Positions 25,794 to 34,691 of a DNA stretch of 34,708 nucleotides are shown in pieces. The stretch covers positions 1 through 34,708 of the forward strand of contig CAJCIC010000053.1 in the NCBI GenBank assembly GCA_903970185.1, in the 5' to 3' direction. Positions within the stretch are counted from its first letter, which is position 1; each line of letters opens with the position of its first letter. Source of the DNA: Gammaproteobacteria bacterium. GTDB taxonomy: Bacteria; Pseudomonadota; Gammaproteobacteria; Burkholderiales; Burkholderiaceae_D. A model generated the notes under the pieces. It was not told the DNA's origin. It ran no database searches and worked only from the letters and a program-made list of their open reading frames with translations. The position numbers were made by a program, and so were the translations under genes.

Positions 25794-28700
25794 ATGACCC
25801 TAGAAGACACTCTCGAAACTCCGTCGCCTCCTGCGAGGCACGCCCGTTCGCGGCGGGCCCGTGCGCTTGCCGTGGCCCTGCGCATCGTCGGCTTTGCCGT
25901 ACTTGGGCTCTATGGCCTTTTTATCCTCGTCATCCTGGTACTGAGATACGCGGTTTTGCCCCACATCGGCAACTATCGCACGGATATCGAGAAAGCCGCA
26001 TCCGACGGCCTCAAGACACGCGTGACGATCGGCACCATCGTCGCCGACTGGGAAGGCCTGCGGCCGCGGCTGGCACTGCGCGATGTGCGCGTGCATGACC
26101 CCTCGGGCAAGCCGGCGCTGCTTTTGCCCTACACCGAGGCGATCTTTTCATGGGACAGCCTGCTCACCGGAGAGGTGCGGCTGCATCGACTCGAAATCGA
26201 CAATGCCGACCTCGACGTCAGGCGCGCAAGCAACGGCCAGCTAAGCGTTGCCGGCATTGTGCTTGAAAGCGAGGCCGGCACCGCGGGCGGCGGATTTTCA
26301 AAGTGGCTGCTGGATCAGCGCCGCATTGTCATTCGCAGCAGCAGCCTGACCTGGACCGACGATGAGCGCAGGGCCGAGCCCCTCACTCTTAACGACACGT
26401 CGCTGGTGGTCGAACGCTTTGGCATCCGCCATCGCTTTGCAATCGCTGCAACGCCTCCGGCCGAATTCGCCGCACCGCTTGATGTCCGCGGCTATTTCGA
26501 CCATGGACTTTTCGCCGATGAGGCCAACAGTGATGACTGGAGCGGCGAGTTCTACTGCAAGCTTGACTATATCGACTTCGCCGCCTGGAACCACCTCGTC
26601 GAGCTGCCCGTCAATGTCAGTTCCGGCACGGGCGCATTGCGATCCTGGTTCAAGTTCTCCTCACTGTCGCAGCGCGACGGGCGCCTCTCGCGCCTGCCAG
26701 CGCTGATTGCCGATGTGCGCCTTGCCGATGTCTCGACACGGCTGTCCAAGGAATTGCCCGAATTGCAGCTGGCCGAGTTGCAAGGCCGCATCAGTGTCGC
26801 AAGCGCCGCCACGCGCGACGTGCTGAAGGTCGACCGCTTGCACGTGCAAACCGTCGACGGCAGCCAGGCCGCCGTGTCGAATTTCGAGGCCGAGCGCGAT
26901 TTCAACCGCAAGGGCGAAGCCTTGGGTGGGCGCATCGTCGCTGATACGCTGTCGCTTGCGACAGTTGCAACCCTTGCGCGGCAATTGCCGATCTCGCCTG
27001 GCATTCGCAGCTGGATCGCAAAGGTCGAGCCGCGCGGCACCTTGAGCCGGATCCAGTACCGCTGGGATGGACCGACCGATGCGCCCGCCCACTACCACTT
27101 CAATACCGACTTCAAGGGTCTGGGCCTAAACGGCCAGCCCGCGCCCGAAGGTGACGACGATCCTGGCGATGGCAGCGTTGGCTTCACCAATCTTGACGGC
27201 AGCGCATCGATGAGCGATAGCGGCGGCACGCTGTCGGTTGACGCCCACGACGCGACCCTTGACCTGCCGGCGTGGTTCACGCGGCCGATCGTGCCGGTGA
27301 CGTCGATGTCGATGCGGGCCAACTGGGAAGCCAAGGGCGAGAATCTGCTCGTCAAGGTCGAAAGTGCGACCCTTCGCAATGCCGACCTGAGCGCGAGCGT
27401 CAGTGGCAGCTATGCCCACGGGCCGCAAAGCGGCAGCCGCGGGCCCGGTACGGTCAACCTGAGCGGGCGCATCGCGCAGCTTGAATTGCGCCAGCTTGCG
27501 CGCTACATGCCAATCACCCTGCCTGCCGATGCGAGGAGCTACCTCGAGCGCGCACTTGTTGCCGGCACGGCCGAAGACGCGGCGTTCACGGTGCGCGGTC
27601 CGATCGAGAAATTTCCCTTTCGCGATGCGCGCATCACGGCCGCCGAAGGCCAGGGCGGCGCTGGCGAGACTGACGAGCAGTTCAGAATCGATGCGCGCGT
27701 GCACGGCGCGACGATTGACTACATCCCGGCCGAGCCTCGGTCATCGAGCGAGAGCACGCCTGGCACGGCCGGGGTTGAGGAGCCGCGCTGGCCGGCCGTG
27801 ACCGACGCCGAGGGCAGCCTCGTCATGGAGCGCGACAGGTTCACAGCCGACATCAGCCACGCCCGCATCGACGACAACGACCTGTCGAAACTGACCATCA
27901 AGGTCGACGATATCGGCGCGCGCAGCGCGGCAGTCAAACTGTCTACCGACATCGCAGGCGCTGCACAGAACTACATCCGCTTTGTCAACGCCAGCCCGGT
28001 TAGCGCCTGGTCCGGGCATCTGCTTGAGAAGACCCGCGCAAGCGGCGATGCGCGCATGCACATCGACATTGGCGTGCCGATCGTGACGCCGGAAAAAGCC
28101 AGCGTCAACGGCAGGCTGTCACTTGCCAACAACGATCTCACGCTGTTCGAGTGGCTGCCGCAGATTGCCGGCGTGAAAGGCGAGCTGAGCTTTTCCGAAT
28201 CGAGCCTGAACGGCAAGGGCATCACCGGCAAGCTCCTGGGCGGCGATCTGAAACTCGATGCCACGACCGCTGCCGATCGCGTGCTCGAGATCCGCGGCAG
28301 CGGCACCCTGCCGGCAGAAAGTCTCGCGCGCGTGCCGCAGTTTCCGTTTGCCGAGCATCTCGCACCGCACATGAGCGGCGCTGCACCCTATCGCGTGGCA
28401 CTCAACCTCGCGGCCTTTGGCGCAACCGAGGCCAGCGCACAGGCGCACGGGCCGCATGTCCTGATCGAGTCGACGCTTGCCGGCATCGCCCTCGATCTTC
28501 CGGAACCCTTGCAAAAGGCCGCAGCCACGAGCCTGCCGCTGTCCGTCACGATCAGTGCCCCGCGCGAACGCCCGGGAGCTCCGACGCACGACCAGGTCGA
28601 TGTCCATCTCGGCACGGTCTTCAACGTCGCACTGGCGCGCGATGCCGACAGCACGCAGTCGATGCAGGTCACCCACGTCGCCTACGGCGTCAATGCGCCG

Positions 28701-30113
28701 GCGACGATCACGGATGCCCGTGCCTTTGCCAACATCACGGCAGGCGCGATCGACGCCGACGCATGGAAGCGGGTCTTGGACGAGCTGGCGACGCGCGCGA
28801 CGGCGTCAAGTCCGGCTGCCGTGGCAGCGGACTACGCGACGAGTTCATCGGTGTTCACGCCCGATGTGGTGTCCGCGCGCATCGACGACCTGAAGATCGC
28901 CGACAAGCACTTCGCCAAGGTCTCGCTTGGCGCCGCGCACGTCAATGGCGTGTGGCAGGCGAATGTGACGTCCACAGAGGTCGCAGGACGGATTCTCTGG
29001 CGCGATGCCGCGGGCGTCGGAGATGCCCTGCAAAATCGCGTGACCGCGCGCCTTGAGCGCCTCATCGTGCCGCAATCGGCCAACACCGAAGCGCAGCAGT
29101 TGCTCGATCCGAACGCCGCCCCGGCACAGATTCCCGCGCTTGACATCATCGCCGAGGATTTCCAGTTGCGCGACCACAAGCTCGGTCGCCTCGAGCTCGT
29201 CGCCGCCAACGTGACGAGCGGCTCGAGCCGCGAATGGCGCATGGACAAACTTAATATCACCAACCCCGACGCCACCCTGCAGGCCAAGGGCACCTGGGGC
29301 GGAGGCGCGCGCGCCGGCACCGATCAGACCAGCATGACCCTGACGCTTACGGCCGGTAACGTCGGCGGCATGTTCGAGCGCCTTGGCATGCCCGCCACGC
29401 TCAAGGGCGGCACGGCAGATGTCGATGGCAACGTCACGTGGCGCGGCTCGCCCTTCGCCATCGACGTCAAGAGCTTGTCAGGCGCGCTCAAGCTCGACGT
29501 CAAGCGCGGCGAGTTTCTCAAGGTCGATCCGGGCTTTGGCAAACTGCTTGGCGTGCTCAGCCTGCAAAGCATGCAGCGCCGCTTGACCTTCGATTTCAGC
29601 GACCTGTTTGCCAACGGCTTCGTCTTCGATTCGATCACGGCCAATGCGGCGATCGCAAACGGCGTTGCCACGAGTCATGACTTCGAGATGCGCGGTTCAT
29701 CAGCGATCGTGCGCCTCGATGGTTCGGCCGACCTCGAGCGCGAGACACAAAACCTCCACGTGCGCGTGCTGCCGCAGATCAATCTGGGCGTCGGATCGCT
29801 GGCCTATGCGCTCCTTGCGAGCCCGGCGATCGGCGTTGGCACCCTGCTCTTCCAGGAGTTGCTGAAGGACCCGATCTCAAAGGCGCTGGCCTACGAATAC
29901 ACCGTCACCGGTCCCTGGGCCGACCCCAACATCACGCGCGACGGCGTCACCACCTCGGCTAGCGGCGTTGTCATCCCGGCTGCACCTGAAACGGCCCCGG
30001 CCGAGGCCGGCCCGGGCGCGGCCGAGAAATTGCAGCAGGGCAGCGCCCCGACTGCGCCAGGTGACACTGGCGCGCAGCCGGGGCCCGCGCCCGGCAAGGA
30101 GGCCAAGCCATGA
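25794..30113 (+). CDS. yhdP: AsmA-like YhdP family protein (TIGR02099)
   Basis: Giant envelope protein of the AsmA-like group. The family's E. coli members YhdP, TamB and YdbH form bridges that carry phospholipids from inner to outer membrane. 1439 residues from ATG 25794, somewhat longer than E. coli YhdP. One inner-membrane helix lies at ~27-54, after a basic SRRARA; the rest is a long periplasmic region of beta-rich repeats. Family features include ADWEGLRPRLALRDVRVHDP early, and near the C-terminus GEFLKVDPGFGKLLGVLSLQ, FDFSDLFANGFVFD and YTVTGPWADPNI. An Ala/Pro/Glu tail ends the protein. The frame is open 664 codons further upstream, antisense to glnE, and that part is excluded. It overlaps nit2 by four bases. 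Confidence 0.92.
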   Translation: MTLEDTLETPSPPARHARSRRARALAVALRIVGFAVLGLYGLFILVILVLRYAVLPHIGNYRTDIEKAASDGLKTRVTIGTIVADWEGLRPRLALRDVRVHDPSGKPALLLPYTEAIFSWDSLLTGEVRLHRLEIDNADLDVRRASNGQLSVAGIVLESEAGTAGGGFSKWLLDQRRIVIRSSSLTWTDDERRAEPLTLNDTSLVVERFGIRHRFAIAATPPAEFAAPLDVRGYFDHGLFADEANSDDWSGEFYCKLDYIDFAAWNHLVELPVNVSSGTGALRSWFKFSSLSQRDGRLSRLPALIADVRLADVSTRLSKELPELQLAELQGRISVASAATRDVLKVDRLHVQTVDGSQAAVSNFEAERDFNRKGEALGGRIVADTLSLATVATLARQLPISPGIRSWIAKVEPRGTLSRIQYRWDGPTDAPAHYHFNTDFKGLGLNGQPAPEGDDDPGDGSVGFTNLDGSASMSDSGGTLSVDAHDATLDLPAWFTRPIVPVTSMSMRANWEAKGENLLVKVESATLRNADLSASVSGSYAHGPQSGSRGPGTVNLSGRIAQLELRQLARYMPITLPADARSYLERALVAGTAEDAAFTVRGPIEKFPFRDARITAAEGQGGAGETDEQFRIDARVHGATIDYIPAEPRSSSESTPGTAGVEEPRWPAVTDAEGSLVMERDRFTADISHARIDDNDLSKLTIKVDDIGARSAAVKLSTDIAGAAQNYIRFVNASPVSAWSGHLLEKTRASGDARMHIDIGVPIVTPEKASVNGRLSLANNDLTLFEWLPQIAGVKGELSFSESSLNGKGITGKLLGGDLKLDATTAADRVLEIRGSGTLPAESLARVPQFPFAEHLAPHMSGAAPYRVALNLAAFGATEASAQAHGPHVLIESTLAGIALDLPEPLQKAAATSLPLSVTISAPRERPGAPTHDQVDVHLGTVFNVALARDADSTQSMQVTHVAYGVNAPATITDARAFANITAGAIDADAWKRVLDELATRATASSPAAVAADYATSSSVFTPDVVSARIDDLKIADKHFAKVSLGAAHVNGVWQANVTSTEVAGRILWRDAAGVGDALQNRVTARLERLIVPQSANTEAQQLLDPNAAPAQIPALDIIAEDFQLRDHKLGRLELVAANVTSGSSREWRMDKLNITNPDATLQAKGTWGGGARAGTDQTSMTLTLTAGNVGGMFERLGMPATLKGGTADVDGNVTWRGSPFAIDVKSLSGALKLDVKRGEFLKVDPGFGKLLGVLSLQSMQRRLTFDFSDLFANGFVFDSITANAAIANGVATSHDFEMRGSSAIVRLDGSADLERETQNLHVRVLPQINLGVGSLAYALLASPAIGVGTLLFQELLKDPISKALAYEYTVTGPWADPNITRDGVTTSASGVVIPAAPETAPAEAGPGAAEKLQQGSAPTAPGDTGAQPGPAPGKEAKP

Positions 30114-30934
30114 CCGAGCCGCATCGTCGCTTGCCGGTGGTTGCCGCGATTCAGATGGTTTCGTCGCCCGATGTAGGGGACAACCTGGCGAGGGCTGCGG
30201 TCCTGCTTGAAAACGCCAAGGCTGCCGGCGCAGATCTGGTCCTTTTGCCCGAATACTTCTGCATCATCGGCAGCAAGGACACCGACAAGGTCGGCGTTCG
30301 CGAAAGCGCGGGCGCGGGGCCGATCCAGGAGTGCCTTGCAAATCTTGCAAGGCGCCTTGATCTGTGGATCCTGGGCGGCACGCTACCTATTGCCAGCGCC
30401 AATCCGGCACGCGTGCGCAGCGCGCTTATCGTCTTCAATCCCGAGGGTCAGGCCATCGCGCGCTACGACAAGATTCACCTGTTCAGCTTTCTTGACCAAT
30501 CCGTTGACGAATCGCGCACCATCGAGCCTGGCACGACGCCGGTGGCAGTCGATGTCACGGTTGCGGGAACTGCGCTTCGGATTGGCCTGTCCGTGTGCTA
30601 CGACATGCGCTTTCCGGAGCTGTACCGCGCGCTTGGCCGCTGTGACCTGATCGTCGTGCCTTCTGCCTTCACCGATGTCACGGGCAAGGCGCACTGGGAA
30701 GTTCTGCTTCGCGCCCGCGCCATCGAGAATCAATGCTACGTGCTGGCAGCAGCCCAGGGCGGCAGGCACCCCAACGGCCGCGTGACTTTCGGGCACAGCA
30801 TGCTGATCGACCCGTGGGGCGAGGTTGTCGCGGTCTTGCCCGAAGGCGAAGGGCTGATCACGGGTACTATTGACTTGCAGCACCTCGCAACGACACGGAT
30901 GCGCGTGCCAGCCCTGCACCACCGAACCCTGTAG
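30110..30934 (+). CDS. Carbon-nitrogen hydrolase, Nit2/deaminated glutathione amidase type
   Basis: A 274-residue nitrilase-superfamily amidase with the full Glu-Lys-Cys triad: E48 in LLPEYF, K121 in YDKIHLF and C163 in SVCYDMRFPELYR. The IHLFSFLD, FGHSMLIDPWG and HWEVLLRARAIENQCYV patterns fit the Nit1/Nit2 branch, whose members repair deaminated glutathione or act as omega-amidase. The exact substrate is inferred from the branch. ATG 30110 overlaps the yhdP stop (ATGA) and has a strong AAGGAGG upstream. tldD follows 13 bases after it. Confidence 0.88.
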   Translation: MTEPHRRLPVVAAIQMVSSPDVGDNLARAAVLLENAKAAGADLVLLPEYFCIIGSKDTDKVGVRESAGAGPIQECLANLARRLDLWILGGTLPIASANPARVRSALIVFNPEGQAIARYDKIHLFSFLDQSVDESRTIEPGTTPVAVDVTVAGTALRIGLSVCYDMRFPELYRALGRCDLIVVPSAFTDVTGKAHWEVLLRARAIENQCYVLAAAQGGRHPNGRVTFGHSMLIDPWGEVVAVLPEGEGLITGTIDLQHLATTRMRVPALHHRTL

Positions 30935-30947
30935 ACGAAAGACAAGC

Positions 30948-32411
30948 ATGAAACCCGCCGATTTGCCCTTTGCCGCACTGACCACCGCGCGCGAGCTGCT
31001 GCTTTTGCCCCACGGGATCGACGAAAGTCATATCCAGCGCGCGCTTGCCGACATTTTCCGGCATCGCGTGGACTACGCCGACGCCTATTTCCAGTACACG
31101 CGCTTTGAAAGCTGGAGTCTGGAGGAAGGCATCGTCAAGTCCGGAAGCTTCGGCATCGACCAGGGCGTCGGACTGCGCGCGGTCGCGGGCGAACGCCAGG
31201 CGTTTTCGTATTCCGACCAGATCAGCGCTCTTGCCCTGACAGAGGCGGCCTCGACCACCCGTGCCATCGCAAGGCAAGGCGCAGGTCGCGTGCGCATCGC
31301 CCCGCTCGCCAGGTCGGCGGCTGCGCACGACCTCTACCCGCATCGCGACCCGCTCGCCTCGCTCGATTCGCGCAGCAAGATCGCCATGCTCGAGAAACTC
31401 GAAACGTTGGCGCGCCAGCACGACAGCCGCGTCACGCAAGTCATGGCATCGCTTAGCGGCGAGTACGACGTCGTGCTGGTGGCCAGAAGCGATGGCGCGA
31501 TGGTCGCCGACGTGCGGCCGCTGGTGCGCATCGGGCTTACCGTCATCGCCGAGGCAAACGGCCGGCGCGAGCAGGGTTCATCGGGCACCGGCGGTCGCAG
31601 TGACTATGCGCGCTTTGACGATGCCACACTGGCAAACATCGCAAGGCAGGCGGTCGAGCAGGCGATCGTCAACCTCGACTCGCGACCAGCGCCTGCAGGA
31701 CCGACGACGGTGGTGCTTGGACCCGGATGGCCGGCCGTCTTGCTGCACGAGGCCATCGGCCATGGTCTTGAGGGCGACTTCAATCGCAAGGGCTCGTCGG
31801 CGTTTACCGGCATGATCGGCGAACGCGTTGCGGCGCCTGGCATCACCATCGTCGACGATGGCACGCTGCCCGGACGTCGTGGCTCGCTTAACGTCGACGA
31901 TGAAGGCAATCCGACGCGGCGCACGGTGCTCATCGAAGACGGCATCCTGCGCGGCTACATGCAAGACACGCTCAACGCACGCCTGACCAAGAGCGCCGTG
32001 ACCGGCAATGGCAGGCGCGAGTCCTATGCGCACCTGCCCATGCCAAGGATGACCAATACGGTCATGGAAAACGGCAAGGACGATCCGGCTGACATCATCC
32101 GCTCGGTGAAAGACGGGCTGTATGCCGTGAATTTCGGTGGCGGCCAGGTGGACATCACCAACGGCAAGTTCACCTTTTCCACGACCGAGGCGTATCGCAT
32201 CGAAAATGGCCGCGTGACCTACCCGGTCAAAGGCGCGACGCTCATCGGCAATGGTCCTGACGCCCTGACGCGGGTCAGCCGCATCGGCAACGACATGGCC
32301 CTCGATCAGGGCATTGGCACCTGCGGCAAGGACGGCCAGAGTGTACCGGTCGGCATGGGCCAGCCCACCCTCCTGATCGAAAACCTGACGGTCGGCGGCA
32401 CCGGCGCCTAG
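30948..32411 (+). CDS. tldD: Metalloprotease TldD
   Basis: Subunit of the TldD/TldE zinc protease, which in E. coli processes microcin B17 and degrades CcdA. 487 residues from ATG 30948; the 26 in-frame codons before it lie within nit2. The metal motif HEAIGH (HExxxH) is at 267-272, followed by GLEGDFNRKGSSAF, then GRRGSLNVDDEGNPT, LPMPRMTNTVMENG, FTFSTTEAYRIENG, and CGKDGQSVPVGMGQPTLLI near the end. The HExxxH motif marks TldD, the catalytic partner, rather than TldE/PmbA. The partner gene is not in the window. It closes the yhdP-nit2-tldD run. Confidence 0.95.
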   Translation: MKPADLPFAALTTARELLLLPHGIDESHIQRALADIFRHRVDYADAYFQYTRFESWSLEEGIVKSGSFGIDQGVGLRAVAGERQAFSYSDQISALALTEAASTTRAIARQGAGRVRIAPLARSAAAHDLYPHRDPLASLDSRSKIAMLEKLETLARQHDSRVTQVMASLSGEYDVVLVARSDGAMVADVRPLVRIGLTVIAEANGRREQGSSGTGGRSDYARFDDATLANIARQAVEQAIVNLDSRPAPAGPTTVVLGPGWPAVLLHEAIGHGLEGDFNRKGSSAFTGMIGERVAAPGITIVDDGTLPGRRGSLNVDDEGNPTRRTVLIEDGILRGYMQDTLNARLTKSAVTGNGRRESYAHLPMPRMTNTVMENGKDDPADIIRSVKDGLYAVNFGGGQVDITNGKFTFSTTEAYRIENGRVTYPVKGATLIGNGPDALTRVSRIGNDMALDQGIGTCGKDGQSVPVGMGQPTLLIENLTVGGTGA

Positions 32412-32440
32412 GCCGGCGCCATGCCCCCGGTCAGCTATGA

Positions 32441-32460
32441 TGCGCGTTTTTGAACGCGCA
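32441..32460. other. Perfect hairpin between tldD and the S9 peptidase gene
   Basis: TGCGCGTT (32441-32448), loop TTTG, AACGCGCA (32453-32460): eight perfect base pairs with a four-base loop. It directly follows a TATGAT hexamer (32436-32441) and lies 28 bases before the peptidase ATG. No T-tract follows, so it is not a classical terminator; it could be a 5' hairpin of the peptidase mRNA or a protein-binding site. Confidence 0.5.
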
Positions 32461-32488
32461 CACCGGCCGCGGTGGGCGCCAATTGGCC

Positions 32489-34555
32489 ATGGCTGCAAAG
32501 CGCTTGTTCTCGATCGATGATCTGTGGTCCCTGGCGCGCGTTGGCGCGCCTTCCGTCTCGCCTGATGGTGCGTGGGCCTGCGTTGCGGTCACGCGCTATG
32601 ACATGCAAAGCAACGAGGCGCGCTCCAATCTCTGGCTGCTCTCGACTGACGGACGCGTCCAGCGCCAGCTCACGCGCGGCAAGCATGATGCTGAGCCCGC
32701 CTTCTCGCCTAACGGCAGGCAGATCGCGTTCGTCAGCCGCCGCAAGGACGATGGCGAATCCGGCACGGACAAACCCGAAAGCAGCCAACTTTACGTCATC
32801 GATGTCGATGGCGGCGAGGCAAGGCGGATCACGCACCTCGAGACTGGCGTGTCGGGCATCCGCTGGTTTCCCGACGGCAAGCGCCTCGCCTTCATTTCCT
32901 GGGTGTGGCCGGGCCTGGACGGCGAAGACGCGCAAAACAAGCAGAGCAGAAAGGAGCGCAAAGACAAGGTGCAGGCCTTTGTCATCGACAACAACCATTA
33001 CCGTTACTGGGACCACTGGCGCCCGCGCGGACGCGAGGCCCACTTGTGGGTGGTCGATGCGAAGGGCGGCAAGGCGCATGATCTGTTTTCGGGCACGCGC
33101 CACTTCCTGCCCCCCGAAGACCCGGATGCGTCGATGTATGACATCGCGCCGGATGGCCGTCATGTGGCGTTTACCGAGCAGCGCGAGCGTGACCCCGGGG
33201 CACCGGCCTTTTGCGACATCCAGCTTCTGGAGATCAAGACCAAAAAGTCGAGAAACCTGACGGCGGGCCAGGCGCCAAGCCACGAATATCCGGCATTTGC
33301 GCCAGACGGCAGTACCCTGGCCTGCCTCGCATCTGACTATCTGCGCGCCCACAACCAGCAGGCGCGCCTTGCCCTCATCACCGTCAAGAATGCGGCAGTG
33401 CGCCCCATCACCGACGCCTGGGACTTCGGCGTGAACGCGCCGGTACGCTTTTCAGCGGACAGCGAGCAGATTTATTTCTCGGCCGAAAAAGGCGAAATCC
33501 AGCCGCTCTTTCGGGTCGCAGCACGCGGCGGCACGCCCGAGGAAGTGTGCCGCGGCAAAGGCCACGGCGGCACCACGGGTCCGATGCAGATTTCTGCCGA
33601 CGGCTTAACGCTCGTCTACCTGCGCGCCGCGATCGCCTACCCGCCCTCACTTTTTGCATGCGCTGCAAACGGTGAAAACGAGCGCGCGATCGAGCGCTTC
33701 AATGACCCCATCCTGGCAAAGATCAGACTCGCCAGTTCCGAATCGGTGACGCTCAAAGGCTTTGCAGGCGAGCCGGTGCAGATGTGGATCATCAAGCCGC
33801 CAGGTTTTGACAAGAAGCGCAAATGGCCGTTGATGCAGGTGATCCATGGCGGCCCGCATACCTGCTTTGGCGACGCCTGGCACTGGCGCTGGAATGCCCA
33901 GCTGTTTGCGGCTGCCGGCTACGTCGTGGCCGAGGTCAACTATCACGGCTCCACCGGCTGGGGCCAGGACTTCATCAGCTCGATTAACGGTGACTGGGGA
34001 CGACGCGAGCTTGCCGATGTCGAAGCCGGCACCGACTACATGATCAAGACCGGCTACATCGACGCCAAACGCGTCGTCGCCACCGGCGGCAGCTATGGCG
34101 GCTACATGGTCGCCTACATGAACGGCAACGTGAAGAATGGCCGTTATCAGGCCTACGTCTGCCATGCCGGCTGCTACGACTGGGTGGCGATGATGGGCTC
34201 GGACGGCTACTACTGGTTCGGCCAGGAACTCGGCGCCTTTCCGTGGCAGGACGAAGCGCGCGTTCTTGCCCAGTCGCCGCACCACTACGCCGCAAGCTTC
34301 GCAACGCCCACGCTTGTCATTCACGGCGAGCTCGACTACCGCGTGCCCTACTACCAGGGCCTGGCCTACTACAACACGCTTAGGGTGCTTGGCGTTGACA
34401 CCCGCATGGTGTTCTTTCCCGACGAGAATCACTGGATCCTAAAGCCGCAGAACTCCAGGCTCTGGTACCGCGAATTTTTGGCCTGGTGCGACAAATACAG
34501 CCGCCCGCGCGGCAAGACGGCAGCGCCAGCGCGCCGTGGAAATCCGCAAAAATGA
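32489..34555 (+). CDS. S9 family peptidase (prolyl oligopeptidase/acylaminoacyl-peptidase type)
   Basis: A 688-residue serine peptidase without a signal peptide, so probably cytoplasmic. The first ~430 residues form a beta-propeller of PD40/WD40-like blades (SVSPDGAW, AFSPNGRQIAFVS, WFPDGKRLAFIS, DIAPDGRHVAF, AFAPDGSTLACL). The C-terminal alpha/beta hydrolase has HGGPH (oxyanion), nucleophile S535 in GGSYGGYM, D616 in HGELDYRVP and H648 in ENHWI. All triad residues are present. It would cleave or trim short peptides; specificity is unknown. ATG 32489 is preferred over a TTG at 32450, which lies inside the hairpin. It has its own promoter-like TATGAT upstream and stands apart from tldD by 77 bases. 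Confidence 0.9.
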   Translation: MAAKRLFSIDDLWSLARVGAPSVSPDGAWACVAVTRYDMQSNEARSNLWLLSTDGRVQRQLTRGKHDAEPAFSPNGRQIAFVSRRKDDGESGTDKPESSQLYVIDVDGGEARRITHLETGVSGIRWFPDGKRLAFISWVWPGLDGEDAQNKQSRKERKDKVQAFVIDNNHYRYWDHWRPRGREAHLWVVDAKGGKAHDLFSGTRHFLPPEDPDASMYDIAPDGRHVAFTEQRERDPGAPAFCDIQLLEIKTKKSRNLTAGQAPSHEYPAFAPDGSTLACLASDYLRAHNQQARLALITVKNAAVRPITDAWDFGVNAPVRFSADSEQIYFSAEKGEIQPLFRVAARGGTPEEVCRGKGHGGTTGPMQISADGLTLVYLRAAIAYPPSLFACAANGENERAIERFNDPILAKIRLASSESVTLKGFAGEPVQMWIIKPPGFDKKRKWPLMQVIHGGPHTCFGDAWHWRWNAQLFAAAGYVVAEVNYHGSTGWGQDFISSINGDWGRRELADVEAGTDYMIKTGYIDAKRVVATGGSYGGYMVAYMNGNVKNGRYQAYVCHAGCYDWVAMMGSDGYYWFGQELGAFPWQDEARVLAQSPHHYAASFATPTLVIHGELDYRVPYYQGLAYYNTLRVLGVDTRMVFFPDENHWILKPQNSRLWYREFLAWCDKYSRPRGKTAAPARRGNPQK

Positions 34556-34586
34556 GGTTTTTGTGCGCACCGAGCGCATCGACTGC

Positions 34587-34616
34587 TTGCCAGCGCCCCG
34601 AATCGGCAGCTATAGT
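34587..34616 (+). promoter_or_regulatory. Candidate promoter of the aromatic leader
   Basis: TTGCCA (34587-34592), an 18-base spacer and TATAGT (34611-34616): five of six bases match the sigma-70 consensus in each box. A start about seven bases after the -10 falls at the leader-peptide ATG itself. Confidence 0.5.
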
Positions 34617-34653
34617 GAGCGCATGCTGAAATCTGCGCACTGGAGCTTTTTTT
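34615..34653 (+). terminator. Weak terminator-like hairpin with T-run after the S9 gene
   Basis: GTG(AG)CGCA (34615-34623) can pair with TGCGCAC (34634-34640), giving seven base pairs with a two-base bulge and a ten-base loop. A run of seven T (34647-34653) follows after six bases. This could end the S9 peptidase transcript, but the bulge and the distance to the T-run make it poor. It overlaps the candidate leader peptide, and the two readings compete. Confidence 0.25.
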
Positions 34654-34691
34654 ACTTTTATCCCTGCCTTGTGGCGGTGGAGAACGGTTAA
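34623..34691 (+). CDS. Candidate aromatic-rich leader peptide (attenuator)
   Basis: A 22-codon frame, ATG 34623 to TAA 34689-34691. Residues 7-13 are W-S-F-F-Y-F-Y, so six of seven are aromatic, and H6 comes just before. This clustering is the hallmark of leader peptides such as PheL or TrpL, where ribosome stalling at scarce charged tRNA sets whether transcription continues. Downstream, CCTGC(C)TT (34663-34670) can pair with AAGCAGG (34698-34704), and CTGCCT with AGGCAG (34702-34707), putting the stop codon in the loop as in known attenuators. A promoter-like pair lies upstream, but the binding site is weak or the mRNA leaderless. The regulated gene and any terminator lie beyond the window. 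A rival reading is chance coding within a poor terminator for the S9 gene. Confidence 0.45.
   Translation: MLKSAHWSFFYFYPCLVAVENG

Noticed and set aside
32400..32422. GGCGCC repeats at the tldD stop codon as a terminator
   Set aside because: The arms are self-complementary six-base palindromes and no T-tract follows; chance is likely in this composition.
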